Shown here piece by piece: positions 1 through 8,432 of a stretch of 64,000 bases of DNA; the stretch's first letter is position 1, and the number at the start of each line of letters is the position of its first letter. The notes beneath the pieces are model-generated. The model was not told the origin of the DNA. It ran no database searches and saw only the letters and a list, made by a program, of their open reading frames with translations. Source of the DNA: Streptomyces fuscichromogenes (GTDB lineage Bacteria; Actinomycetota; Actinomycetes; Streptomycetales; Streptomycetaceae); the NCBI RefSeq assembly GCF_014645815.1, contig NZ_BMML01000013.1, positions 62,001-126,000 on the forward strand. Direction: 5' to 3'. A program made the position numbers and the translations under genes.

Positions 1-673
1 CCCGTCGATCGTCTGCTGCCCGGCCAAGAGGCGCACGACCTCATCGACCTCGTGCGGGACATCGCCGACAAGGAACTCGCGCCCCGCGTCGACGGGTACG
101 AGCGCGAACACCGTTACCCCGACGGGCTCTTCGCCCTGCTCGGCCGGGCCTGGCCGCTGGGACTGCCCTACTCCGCGGACTTCGGCGGCGGAGACCAGCC
201 GTACGAGATGTACCTCCAGGTCCTTGAGGAACTGGCGGCCCGCTGGGCGGCCGTAGCCGTGGCCGTCAGCGTCCACACCCTGGCCGCCTCTCCCCTGTTG
301 CGCTTCGGCAGCGAGGAACAGCGGGAGCGCTGGGCCGTGGAGGTGCTGGCCGGTCGGCAGATCGGCGGCTACAGCCGCTGCGAACCCCACGCCGGATCCG
401 ACGCGGCCGCCCTGGCCTGCCGAGCCGAACGCGGCGGCGACGGCTACCGCGTCAGCGGCGCGAAAGCCTGGATCACCCCACGGTGGAAAGGCCGATTTCT
501 ACGCCCTGTTCGCCCGCACCGCGACCGCCTACTGGGACGGGGCCGCGCTGGACTCCACCGTCGCCTACACGCGGGAGCGCACCGCGTTCGGCCGCAGGAT
601 CATCGACCACCAGGGACTCGGTTTCCTGGTCGCCGGCATGGCCGCCACCGTCGACACCGCCCGTGCCACCTGA
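1..673 (+). pseudogene. Decayed acyl-CoA dehydrogenase, 5' end outside window
   Basis: The reading frame is open from base 1 and encodes the N-terminal and middle domains of an acyl-CoA dehydrogenase, including the CEPHAGSD segment and the GAKAWIT strand near base 470. At about 476-480 the frame breaks. Removing one C from the CCCC run restores the family sequence WITHGGKADFYALFART in frame 2. The text then jumps to the C-terminal helical domain (YTRERTAFGRRI, IIDHQGLGFL) without the roughly 100-130 residues that normally lie between. It stops at 671-673 just after TVDTARAT, well short of a normal C-terminus. A frameshift, an internal deletion and a truncated end make a functional flavoenzyme unlikely. 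A single sequencing error would explain the frameshift but not the deletion. Confidence 0.8.
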
Positions 674-785
674 ACTGGTTCGCCCTCACGGCTCGGCGCG
701 GGCCCGGGCCGGTGAACGGGGAGACGAGGACGGCTCTGCCGGTGATGAGCCTCGGCAGGGGACCACAGAATGCCGTCTCCCGTGG

Positions 786-1940
786 CTAGTTCCCGACCAC
801 GCCCCTTCCCAGCAGGTCGAGGAGCAGTGCGTTCAGCAGTCTCGTACGGTCGATGAGCCGGTCGACGAGGAGATGCTCGTCCGCGGCGTGCGCCCCGCCA
901 CCGACCGCTCCGAGGCCGTCCAGCGTGGGCGTGCCGACACCGGCGGTGAAGTTGCCGTCGGAGGCGCCGCCGACGGCCGCGCGGTCGAGGCCGGGGAGCC
1001 CGAGCCGCGCCGCGACGGCCTGTGCCTGCCGGAAGAGCGGCAGCGACGACGACTCCTCCAGCGGCGGCCGGTTGATGCCGCCGTGAAGCACCAACCCGGC
1101 CTCCGGCAGCACCGGCACGAGCGCGCGCAGGGCCGTGTCCACGCGCTCCTGCTCCGCCGTGCTCCACGCCCGGACGTCGACCGAGACCCGGGCCGCCGCC
1201 GGCACGGTGTTGGCGGTCGTGCCGGCCACCACGGCGGTCGGCGTGACCGTCGTGCCACCGCCTCCGAGCGCGACGATCGCCCGCACCTGATGGGCGAGCT
1301 CCACCGTCGCGTTCACGCCCTTCTCCGGCTCCAGGCCGGCATGGGCGGCCCGGCCGAGGATCTCCAGCTCGTAGATCGAGATGCCCTTGCGGGCCGTCTT
1401 GAGGGCTCCGCCGTCGGCCGAGGCCTCCAGAACGAGGGCCGCGGAGGCGGACCGCGCCTCGTCCTCGATCAGGGAGCGCGAGCTCACCGATCCGACTTCC
1501 TCGTCCCCCGTCACCAGCAGGGTCACGCCGTCCCGGGAGGGCAGGGCGGCGATCGCGTGCAGGGCCATGACGAGGCCGGCGAGCATGTCCAGGCAGCCGG
1601 GCCCCCGCAGGACGCCGTCGGTCACGTCGAACGGATGCCGCGCGAGCGTGCCGATCGGCCACACCGTGTCGTGGTGGCCGAGCACCAGCACCCGCGGCTT
1701 CGCCCGCGAACCGCCGAAGCGCCAGCGCAGGTGATGGACCCCGTCCACGACGATCCGCTCCGGGACCGCCCCGAGCCGCGTCGCGCCGAGTCGCGCCACC
1801 AGGTCGGCGGACCGGGCGACGGCGGCCAGGTCACTCGAGGGCGACTCGCACTCGACCAGCTCGCGCAGGTCCGCGAGGAGTGTCCCGAGCGCGGGGACGT
1901 ACCCGGCACCGGTCGGTGACAGGGTCATCGTGCCGGCCAT
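786..1940 (-). CDS. M20-family metallopeptidase, glutamate carboxypeptidase-like
   Basis: Predicted dizinc exopeptidase (384 aa) of the M20/carboxypeptidase G2 type, removing C-terminal residues such as glutamate from peptides or folate-like conjugates. Visible ligands in family order are His90 (LGHHDTVWP), bridging Asp118 (GCLDMLAG), Glu147-Glu148 (TGDEEVGS), Glu172 (VLEASADGG) and His351 (GGGAHAADEH). The dimerisation-domain motif GRAAHAGLEPEKGVNA is present at about 196-211. There is no signal peptide, so it is probably cytoplasmic. A second ATG at 1928 overlaps the stop of a 22-codon upstream frame (ATGA) and may be the real, coupled start. It lies downstream of, and on the same strand as, the GNAT and HisC-like genes. 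Substrate is inferred from family only. Confidence 0.85.
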   Translation of the reverse strand: MAGTMTLSPTGAGYVPALGTLLADLRELVECESPSSDLAAVARSADLVARLGATRLGAVPERIVVDGVHHLRWRFGGSRAKPRVLVLGHHDTVWPIGTLARHPFDVTDGVLRGPGCLDMLAGLVMALHAIAALPSRDGVTLLVTGDEEVGSVSSRSLIEDEARSASAALVLEASADGGALKTARKGISIYELEILGRAAHAGLEPEKGVNATVELAHQVRAIVALGGGGTTVTPTAVVAGTTANTVPAAARVSVDVRAWSTAEQERVDTALRALVPVLPEAGLVLHGGINRPPLEESSSLPLFRQAQAVAARLGLPGLDRAAVGGASDGNFTAGVGTPTLDGLGAVGGGAHAADEHLLVDRLIDRTRLLNALLLDLLGRGVVGN

Positions 1941-1993
1941 TTCGGAGCGGGACGGGCACCGGAGCGGTCGTGCTCCGCGGTCGTGCCGGTCAT
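1925..1993 (-). CDS. Possible 22-codon leader ORF coupled to the M20 peptidase
   Basis: An ATG at 1993 preceded by AAAGGACG opens a frame of 22 codons (MTGTTAEHDRSGARPAPKWP then AR). Its TGA overlaps the internal ATG of the M20 gene at 1928 in an ATGA arrangement. The annotated upstream ATG of the peptidase at 1940 lacks a clear ribosome binding site, whereas this small frame has one. It could be a translational coupling leader. No known peptide is recognised, and chance cannot be excluded at this length. Confidence 0.3.
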   Translation of the reverse strand: MTGTTAEHDRSGARPAPKWPAR

Positions 1994-2044
1994 CAGTGGG
2001 CGTCCTTTCGGCTCAGTTCGTCGAGGCGCGGCTGCCGGCATCGG

Positions 2045-3073
2045 TCACGTGAACGCCTTCTGCCACTCGGTGTGATGGCCCACCGGCACGAAGCCCATCG
2101 CTCGGTTCACCCGCCGCATCGGCTCGTTCTCCGCGGCGTTCCAGGTCACCACTCGTTCCACGGCAGGGAGCGCGTGATGCAGGGCAAGCAGGTTCGCGAC
2201 CTTGAGGTGAAGACCGAGTCGATGGCCGCGATGCTCGGACAGCACGAACGTGTCCCACTGCAGCGAGAGTTCCGGCCGGCCGGCCGGCACCACAAGGGTG
2301 GTGTAGCCGGCGAGGAGACCGCTTTGCCGTTGCCGTGCGACGGTTTCGACCACCTGGCGTCCCTGGTCGAGCATCGTCCGCCGCACACGCCGGGCTCGTT
2401 CGACGTTCCAGCGTTCCTCCTGCACGTCGACGTCGCCACGCGGTGCCGCGGTGCTCATGTGCGCAGCGAGGCGTGCGCGCTGTTCGAGCCAGTCACCGGG
2501 AATCTCACCCCAGGAGGTGAGAAGTTCGTAGTCGGCCGACGACGCACCGAGTTCCGCTTCGAGGTCGCGCCTCGGCGGAAGCAGGAGGTCGCTTCGAAGG
2601 TTCGCCTGCCCTCGGGCGTAACCCGCGCTCTCGGCGAAACCGGCCGCGGGATCGTCATGGCCGAACAGGACGTCCGAATGTCCGACCAGCACGGTGCGTC
2701 CGGCCGCCCGGGCGGCGTCTTCGAGGACGCGGAGGAGCGCGCTGCCGATGCCCCGCCGACGGTACGCGGGATCCACCGCCACGTGCAGCTTCGCGAAGTG
2801 GGTGTTGTCGGCGACGAAGAGGATCAGCTGCGCGTGTCCCACGACCGCGTCGTCACGGACCGCCGCCCAGGCCGCTCGCCTTTCGTACTCCTGGTGCGTG
2901 AACTGGACCCGCACCTCCTCCTGCGACCATCCGGCGGCCGTCGACCCGTATGTCTCCTGGAGTGCCCTCTGATAGACACGGTGCCAGCCCTGGGTGAGCC
3001 TGTCCTGGCCGCGGTCGAGGGGGTCGACGGCGTGGAGGGTGACCGCGTCCACGTCCTGGCCGAAGGCGCTCAT
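2045..3073 (-). CDS. Tandem-GNAT N-acetyltransferase
   Basis: A 342-aa protein with two GNAT folds. The N-terminal domain carries the acetyl-CoA motif A region LHVAVDPAYRRRGIGSALL (about residues 95-113). The C-terminal half has the degenerate equivalent SEHRGHRLGLHLK followed by the family-typical VVTWNAAENEPMRRVNRAMGF. Two-domain GNATs include mycothiol synthase and many amine or antibiotic acetyltransferases, but nothing here fixes the substrate. Its ATG overlaps the stop of the upstream HisC-like gene (ATGA), so the two are translationally coupled and probably act on related compounds. Confidence 0.85.
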   Translation of the reverse strand: MSAFGQDVDAVTLHAVDPLDRGQDRLTQGWHRVYQRALQETYGSTAAGWSQEEVRVQFTHQEYERRAAWAAVRDDAVVGHAQLILFVADNTHFAKLHVAVDPAYRRRGIGSALLRVLEDAARAAGRTVLVGHSDVLFGHDDPAAGFAESAGYARGQANLRSDLLLPPRRDLEAELGASSADYELLTSWGEIPGDWLEQRARLAAHMSTAAPRGDVDVQEERWNVERARRVRRTMLDQGRQVVETVARQRQSGLLAGYTTLVVPAGRPELSLQWDTFVLSEHRGHRLGLHLKVANLLALHHALPAVERVVTWNAAENEPMRRVNRAMGFVPVGHHTEWQKAFT

Positions 3074-4230
3074 CGGGCATCCACCTCAACGTCGGCCGCG
3101 GCGATGCCGGAGAACGGTTCGCCCAGTGCCCGGGTCAGCGCGTCGATGAACCTGACGTTCATCTCGGGTGTGCCGAGACTGACCCGGATGAAGTTCTCCA
3201 GCCCGTATCCGGCCAGGTGGCGCACGATCACACCCGATTGTTCGAGCGACCGCACCACGGCTCCGGCGCGCGAACCGAGGTCGATGGCGACGAAGTTCGT
3301 CTGGGACGGCACGTACGCGATCCCCTCACGGTCGAGATGAGCGCAGAGCGCCTCCCGCTCCCTGCGGTTCAGCTCCACCGTGCGCGCGAGGAAATCCTTG
3401 TCGTCCACCGCGGCCTCCGCGGCGGCCTGGGCGAGCGTGTTGACGGAGAAGGGCAGGCCGGCGACCGCGAGGCCCGCGATCATCTCGGGCAGGCCGACCG
3501 CATATCCGGCACGCACGCCGGCGAGGCCGTGTGACTTCGAGAAGGTGCGGACCACCATGACATTGCGGCCCTCGCGGATGAGGTCGATGGTGCCGTGCCG
3601 GTATTCCGGGTCGGCGAACTCCAGGTAGGCCTCGTCCACGACGAGCAGGACATGGGAGGGCAGCCGGGACACGAAACGGCGGAAGTCCGCGTCCGCGACG
3701 TCCGAGCCCATCGGGTTGTTGGGCAGGTCGACGTACACGATCTTGGTCCGGTCGTCGATCGCGCCGAGGACGGCTTGAAGATCATGGTGGTACCGGTCCA
3801 TCTCCACCGCGCGCAGCTCACTGCCGAACATCTTGGTGACGATGCTCAGGAGATTGAACGAGTACTTGCTCATCACGACGTTGTCGCCGAGTTCGAGCAT
3901 CGCGGCGCCGAGACGGTAGATCACGTCGGACGAGCCGTTCCCGGCGAGCACGTTGTCGATGTCCACGTCGAGTTCCTCGGCCAGCTTCCGGCGGAGTCCG
4001 AGTGACTGGTCGTCCGGGTAGCCGCACGCGGCCGCGGCGGCCTCCACTATCGCCCGTTCGGCCGCCGGCGACATCCCGAGCGGGTTCTCGTTCGAGCTGA
4101 GCTTCACCACCGGTCCCCGGATGCCGTGCTCCTGCTGAAGAAGAACCGCGGTCCTGCCCGGTACATAAGGTTCCGCATCAGCGATGGCCTTCCGGAAGAG
4201 ACCGCCCGGGTATGACGTCGCGCGAGTCAA
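3070..4230 (-). CDS. Histidinol-phosphate aminotransferase-like PLP enzyme
   Basis: Fold-type I class II aminotransferase (386 aa from the chosen start) of the HisC family. Seen are LSSNENPLG near the N-terminus, NGSSDVIYRL, the substrate/PLP region LPNNPMGSD, VVDEAYLEF with the cofactor aspartate, the PLP-lysine motif TFSKSHGLAGVRAGY, and the C-terminal FIRVSLGTPEMN. I chose TTG at 4230 because GAGG lies 7 nt upstream. A longer frame from an ATG at 4335 has no comparable site and adds 35 atypical residues. It lies outside any his operon and is coupled to an acetyltransferase next to peptidases, so it may transaminate another amino acid or amine rather than serve histidine synthesis. Confidence 0.8.
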   Translation of the reverse strand: MTRATSYPGGLFRKAIADAEPYVPGRTAVLLQQEHGIRGPVVKLSSNENPLGMSPAAERAIVEAAAAACGYPDDQSLGLRRKLAEELDVDIDNVLAGNGSSDVIYRLGAAMLELGDNVVMSKYSFNLLSIVTKMFGSELRAVEMDRYHHDLQAVLGAIDDRTKIVYVDLPNNPMGSDVADADFRRFVSRLPSHVLLVVDEAYLEFADPEYRHGTIDLIREGRNVMVVRTFSKSHGLAGVRAGYAVGLPEMIAGLAVAGLPFSVNTLAQAAAEAAVDDKDFLARTVELNRREREALCAHLDREGIAYVPSQTNFVAIDLGSRAGAVVRSLEQSGVIVRHLAGYGLENFIRVSLGTPEMNVRFIDALTRALGEPFSGIAAADVEVDAR

Positions 4231-4492
4231 CTGTGCACCTCGTTCGTAGTTCGAGATCGCTGCGGGCACCGGTCGGAACCACGAGGAACCGGTGATGAGC
4301 ACGGCAGTGACGGACCGAGTCCCAGTCAGTGCCACAACCTGCGTCGCGGGGTCATCCCACGACGCACCGAACCGATACCTTCCTCGGGCGTTCCTTCCTC
4401 AAGGAGGCCGAAATGCCTGGGGCCGATCAAGGGCCGCGATGTGATAGCATCATCATGATAACTTCGTTACCGCAACTCGACAAGGGGGAGCG

Positions 4493-5098
4493 TTGACTGA
4501 ACAGAAGGAGCGGAAGTGGCCTGTGCGGTCCGCGGCCAAGGCCCGGTCTCGTCAGGCACTCCTTGACGCAGCACGCGAACTCGCCGCGAAGGAGGGGTAT
4601 CAGGCCTGTTCCGTCGACGCGGTGGCAACGCTGGCGGGCCTGACCTCGGGTGCCATCTATTCGATCTTCGGAGGAAAGCGCCAGCTCTTCGCGGCCGCGC
4701 TCGCCGACTACTGGGTACTGCCGAGCCTCCACGAGGTCGCCGAGCCCGGAGCCCCGCTGCAGGAAGTCATGTACGCCTACGGTCAACACTACGGAGAGTT
4801 CATGTCCGGACCGCTCGCGGTGGCCGCGATCGACCTCGGCATCGAGGACGTGGCCCACCGGCGCAAACACCCGCAGGACGACCAGCACAACCCGACTTCC
4901 GAGATCAGTCGGTTCGCGGCCGAACTCAGTGAATACGCCGATGCCGCCGGAGAGACGCTCCCGCTCGCTCCCGAGGAGCTCGCCACCGTGATCGACCGGA
5001 GCCTGGGCGGCCTGGCCCTCGCCCGCCTGCAGACGAACGAGCCGGCCGGCACGCTGTTCGGGTACGTCGCCGCCTCCCTCATGCGGGGCCCCGCGTGA
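4493..5098 (+). CDS. TetR-family transcriptional regulator
   Basis: A 201-aa TetR/AcrR repressor. The N-terminal helix-turn-helix spans about residues 15-62, with the recognition region GLTSGAIYSIFGGKRQLFAAAL. The ligand-binding half is unassigned. It begins at TTG with a strong GGGGGAG 3-4 nt upstream and ends in a GTGA overlap with the downstream S9 peptidase, so the two are co-translated. It diverges from the HisC-like/GNAT/M20 genes, and the shared 260-bp intergenic region is its likely binding place. The natural target is inferred from this arrangement only. Confidence 0.85.
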   Translation: MTEQKERKWPVRSAAKARSRQALLDAARELAAKEGYQACSVDAVATLAGLTSGAIYSIFGGKRQLFAAALADYWVLPSLHEVAEPGAPLQEVMYAYGQHYGEFMSGPLAVAAIDLGIEDVAHRRKHPQDDQHNPTSEISRFAAELSEYADAAGETLPLAPEELATVIDRSLGGLALARLQTNEPAGTLFGYVAASLMRGPA

Positions 5099-7059
5099 AC
5101 CCGAGCCAAGTCGCGGCGCTCTTCCAGATCAGGCAGCCCACGCTGTCGCCCGACGGAAGCCGGGTCGCGTTCGTCGTGCAGAGCGTCGACGAAGCGCACA
5201 ACCGGTACCGCAGCCGGGTCTGGGTGGCCCCGACGGACGGCAGCGAACCCGCCGTACCCTTCTCGCCGGCCGGGTCCGACGCATCCCAACCGGCCTGGTC
5301 GCCGGACGGCACCCGCCTCGCGACGATGTCGATGACCGTCGACAACGGCACGGTGCGCGCGGAGATCGGAATCTCCTCCCCCGACGGATCGGGCGAGTCA
5401 CGACAGCTCGACATCGTCGGCGACGGTCCGCACGGCCTGTGCTGGTCGCCCGACGGAAACCACATCGCCTACACCGCACGCGCGAGCGATCCGCGATACG
5501 GCGTCCCCGAGAACGCACGTCCACCCCTGCGTGTCACACGGCTGTTCTCCCGAATAGACGGCCTGGGGCCGGTGGCGGACCGCCCGCTCCACGTGTTCAC
5601 GGTCGCCGTGGACGCCTCCGAGCCGGCTCGCGATCTCACCCCGGGCGAGTTCTCCCTGCACAGCCATGAGTGGACGCCCGACAGCGGAGCCCTGGTGGTG
5701 AACGGCGCGACTCACGCGCGCTGGGACCTCGACCTGCGCACGGACATCTTCGAACTCTCCACGGGAACCGGTGAGTTGAGGACGATCAGCGCCACGGACG
5801 GCTCCTTCCAGAACCCCTCGGTGTCCCCTGACGGCACCCGGGTCGCCTTCCTCGGAGCCGACGACATCGAGGACTCGCCCCGCAACACCCATGTCGGGCT
5901 CATCCCGATCCAGGGCGGCGAGCGGCGCTGGATCTCCCGTGGCCTCGACCGGAACTTCGCGCCGTATCCCGACATCCAGAGCCCGCGCTGGCTGGACGAC
6001 GCCACGATTCTCGTGACGGCCGAGGACCGCGGAGACGTCGCCCTGTACCGGGTCGACGCGGACGGTTCCTCGGCACCGGTCCGCCTGGCCGGGGACGGCG
6101 GATGCGTCACCGGGTACGACAGCGCTGCCGGTGTGATCGTGTACGCGCTGTCGACGCCCACCAGCCCGAGCGAGCTGTTCGCCGTCCAGGCGGACGGCAG
6201 GGTGGAGCGACTCACGGATCTCGGTGCGGCGTTCATCGCCGACACCTCGCCCCGACAGGGCGAGCACTTCGTGGTCCGCTCGACGGACGGCACCGTCGAC
6301 ATCGACGCGTGGATCCTCACTCCCCCGGACTTCGACCCGCACAAGTCGTACCCGATGCTGCTGAACGTGCACGGCGGTTCCTTCAGCCAGTACGCGAACC
6401 GGTTCTTCGACGAGTTCCACGTGCAGGCGGCGGCGGGTTACGTGGTCGTCTGGTCGAACCCTCGGGGAAGCTCGGGCCGGGAGGAGGCGTTCGGACGCGC
6501 GATCCGTGGCCACGCGCTCGGCGGCACCGGCTGGGGAAGCGTGGACTACGCGGACCTCATGGCCGTCACCGACACCGTCATCGAGCGGTTCCCGTTCGTC
6601 GACCCGGACCGGATGGGAATTCTCGGCGGGAGCTTCGGCGGATTCCTGACGTCGTGGACGATCGGCCACACGGACCGGTTCGCGGCCGCCTGCAGCGAAC
6701 GCGCCGTCAACAATCTGCTGACGATGGAAAGCACCAGCGACATCGCCGGCGTGCTCCGGCACCACGTGGGCACGAGCCACCTCAAGGACCCGGAAGCGTA
6801 CCTCGCGATGTCGCCGATCACGTACGCGCAGAACATCACGACGCCGTTGCTCATCCTCCACGCCGAGTCCGACCTGCGCTGCCCGATCGAGCAGGCCGAA
6901 CAGCTCTTCGTCGCCCTCCGGACCCTTGAACGGGAGGTCGAGTTCGTGCGCTTCTCCGGCGAGGGCCATGAGATGTCCAGGTCCGGATCCCCGCTGCACC
7001 GCCGCCAGCGGCTGGAAATCGTCCTCGAGTTCTTCGGCAGACATCTCACGCCCGCCTGA
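5095..7059 (+). CDS. S9-family serine peptidase (prolyl oligopeptidase / acylaminoacyl peptidase type)
   Basis: A 654-aa serine peptidase. Residues 1 to about 390 form a beta-propeller with repeated SPDG motifs (LSPDGSRVAF, WSPDGTRLAT, WSPDGNHIAY, VSPDGTRVAF). The C-terminal alpha/beta hydrolase carries the triad Ser513 in GGSFGGF, Asp593 in HAESDLRCP and His625 in GEGHEMS. No signal peptide is visible, so it should act on short peptides in the cytoplasm. The GTG start overlaps the TetR stop by GTGA. With the downstream amidohydrolase and the divergent M20 enzyme it makes a peptide-degradation set. It could equally be a dipeptidyl aminopeptidase. Confidence 0.88.
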   Translation: MNPSQVAALFQIRQPTLSPDGSRVAFVVQSVDEAHNRYRSRVWVAPTDGSEPAVPFSPAGSDASQPAWSPDGTRLATMSMTVDNGTVRAEIGISSPDGSGESRQLDIVGDGPHGLCWSPDGNHIAYTARASDPRYGVPENARPPLRVTRLFSRIDGLGPVADRPLHVFTVAVDASEPARDLTPGEFSLHSHEWTPDSGALVVNGATHARWDLDLRTDIFELSTGTGELRTISATDGSFQNPSVSPDGTRVAFLGADDIEDSPRNTHVGLIPIQGGERRWISRGLDRNFAPYPDIQSPRWLDDATILVTAEDRGDVALYRVDADGSSAPVRLAGDGGCVTGYDSAAGVIVYALSTPTSPSELFAVQADGRVERLTDLGAAFIADTSPRQGEHFVVRSTDGTVDIDAWILTPPDFDPHKSYPMLLNVHGGSFSQYANRFFDEFHVQAAAGYVVVWSNPRGSSGREEAFGRAIRGHALGGTGWGSVDYADLMAVTDTVIERFPFVDPDRMGILGGSFGGFLTSWTIGHTDRFAAACSERAVNNLLTMESTSDIAGVLRHHVGTSHLKDPEAYLAMSPITYAQNITTPLLILHAESDLRCPIEQAEQLFVALRTLEREVEFVRFSGEGHEMSRSGSPLHRRQRLEIVLEFFGRHLTPA

Positions 7060-7074
7060 CCCTGGGAGACAACG

Positions 7075-8325
7075 GTGTCCCTTACGTTGCACAGCGCGAC
7101 CCTCATCGACGGAACCGGCGGCGACACGATCACCGGCGCGAAGGTGGTCGTCGATGACGGGCTGATCACGTCGGTCGGCGCCGGCCCGTCGTCGGCCGGC
7201 GAATCGCTTGACCTGTCCGGTCTCTGGCTGCTCCCCGGTCTCATCGACCTCCACACGCACCTGGGTCTCGCCGAGCCCGATCCGCCCGGCTGGATGCCGG
7301 CCGCCGTCGTCGCCGCGCAGATCTTTCGCAACGCGGAACTCTGCCTGGAAGCCGGGTTCACCACCGCGCGCGAACTCGCCGGCGCCGACGGCGGCCTCAG
7401 GGAAGCGATCGACACCGGACTCGTGCGCGGTCCGCGTCTGCTGCCTTCCGGGCCGCTCCTCTGCCAGTCAGGCGGCCACGGAGACGCGTCGAACTCGCCG
7501 TGGACGTCCGCGATCGACCACCATCACGGCCCGCAGGTCAACACGGGCGGGATCCCCGGCCTGACGCAGATGTCCGCCGTCTGCGACGGACCGGACGGGG
7601 TGCGTCTGGCGGTACGGCGCGCGTTCAAGCGCGGCGCGACGCAGATCAAGATGTGTGCGTCGGGAGGCGTTGTCTCGCTCTCCGACAGCCTCGACGACAC
7701 GCAGTTCACGGTCGTCGAACTCGCGGCCGCCGTGCAGGAGGCACGCGCCCGCGGGACGTACGTCACCACCCACGCCCACAACGTGCACGCCATTCGGAAC
7801 GGGCTCGAGGCGGGCGTGGCATGTTTCGAACACGCCACCTTCCTCGACGAGGACACCGCGATGAAGATCGCCGCGGCGGACGCGTCGATCGTGCCGACGA
7901 TGACGGTGGCGGTCCTCATGGCCGGCAAGGCCGAGGAATGGGGAATCCCCGAGGCGGTCCTGCCGCGGCTCGACGGCCTGCGGGACGCGATGGCCGAATC
8001 CATCAGGCTGGCGTACCGGCACGGAGTACGGGTCGGGTCGGGAAGCGACCTCACCGGCCCGGAACAGGTGGACCGCGGACGCGAGATCGCGCTGAAGTCC
8101 GAAGTCGTCGGCCCGATGGAAGCGATCATTTCGGCCACCCGGACCAACGCGGAGATCATCCGGATGTCCGACCGGATCGGCACCGTCGAAGCGGGCAAGA
8201 TCGCGGATCTCGTGGCGCTCGACTTCGATCCCCTGCGCGAGCCGGAGAAGTTCGCCGACCAGAGCCATGTGGTCCTGGTCGTCAAGGACGGCCACGTCGT
8301 GAAGGACACGCGCCACCGAGCATGA
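7075..8325 (+). CDS. Metal-dependent amidohydrolase, prolidase/imidazolonepropionase-like
   Basis: A 416-aa amidohydrolase-superfamily enzyme. The metal-binding residues appear in order: HTH in LIDLHTHLG, the probable carboxylated lysine in QIKMCASGG, His in TTHAHN, His in CFEHATFLD and the aspartate in GSGSDLTG. The C-terminal VEAGKIADLVALDFDPL is the usual return of the composite beta domain. Relatives in this subgroup are Xaa-Pro or Xaa-Arg dipeptidases. It starts at GTG with GGGAG upstream, 15 nt after the S9 peptidase, so it is the third gene of that operon and may finish off the dipeptides released there. Confidence 0.82.
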   Translation: MSLTLHSATLIDGTGGDTITGAKVVVDDGLITSVGAGPSSAGESLDLSGLWLLPGLIDLHTHLGLAEPDPPGWMPAAVVAAQIFRNAELCLEAGFTTARELAGADGGLREAIDTGLVRGPRLLPSGPLLCQSGGHGDASNSPWTSAIDHHHGPQVNTGGIPGLTQMSAVCDGPDGVRLAVRRAFKRGATQIKMCASGGVVSLSDSLDDTQFTVVELAAAVQEARARGTYVTTHAHNVHAIRNGLEAGVACFEHATFLDEDTAMKIAAADASIVPTMTVAVLMAGKAEEWGIPEAVLPRLDGLRDAMAESIRLAYRHGVRVGSGSDLTGPEQVDRGREIALKSEVVGPMEAIISATRTNAEIIRMSDRIGTVEAGKIADLVALDFDPLREPEKFADQSHVVLVVKDGHVVKDTRHRA

Positions 8326-8383
8326 CCTCGCAACGGGCGGGACCGGTCGATCGGCCGGGGCTGGGACTCCACCGATCACCTTG

Positions 8384-8401
8384 ATCATATTCGATTCCAT
8401 A
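8384..8401. promoter_or_regulatory. Operator-like motif, copy 1, upstream of the hpa operon
   Basis: ATCATATTCGATTCCATA lies 31 bp before the FAH-RraA start. The same 18-bp pattern, ATCATATWCGATTYCATA, recurs at 9885-9902 before the second gene. The core ATCATATWCGAT is close to a palindrome of ATCGTATACGAT type, as bound by regulators of aromatic catabolism. The GntR gene that ends this operon is the obvious candidate; binding is inferred. Confidence 0.6.
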
Positions 8402-8432
8402 GACGATTTTCGCGATCGAGGGAGCTTCACCC

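Noticed and set aside
4436..4462. TGATA direct repeat and ATCATGAT palindrome upstream of the TetR at 4493
   Set aside because: Placed where an operator could be, but the symmetry is too weak and partial to claim a site.
5398..7260. Long open frame antisense to the S9 peptidase
   Set aside because: Expected in GC-rich DNA. The product is low-complexity Arg/Gly/Val-rich text with no family motif, while the opposite strand encodes a complete enzyme with its triad.
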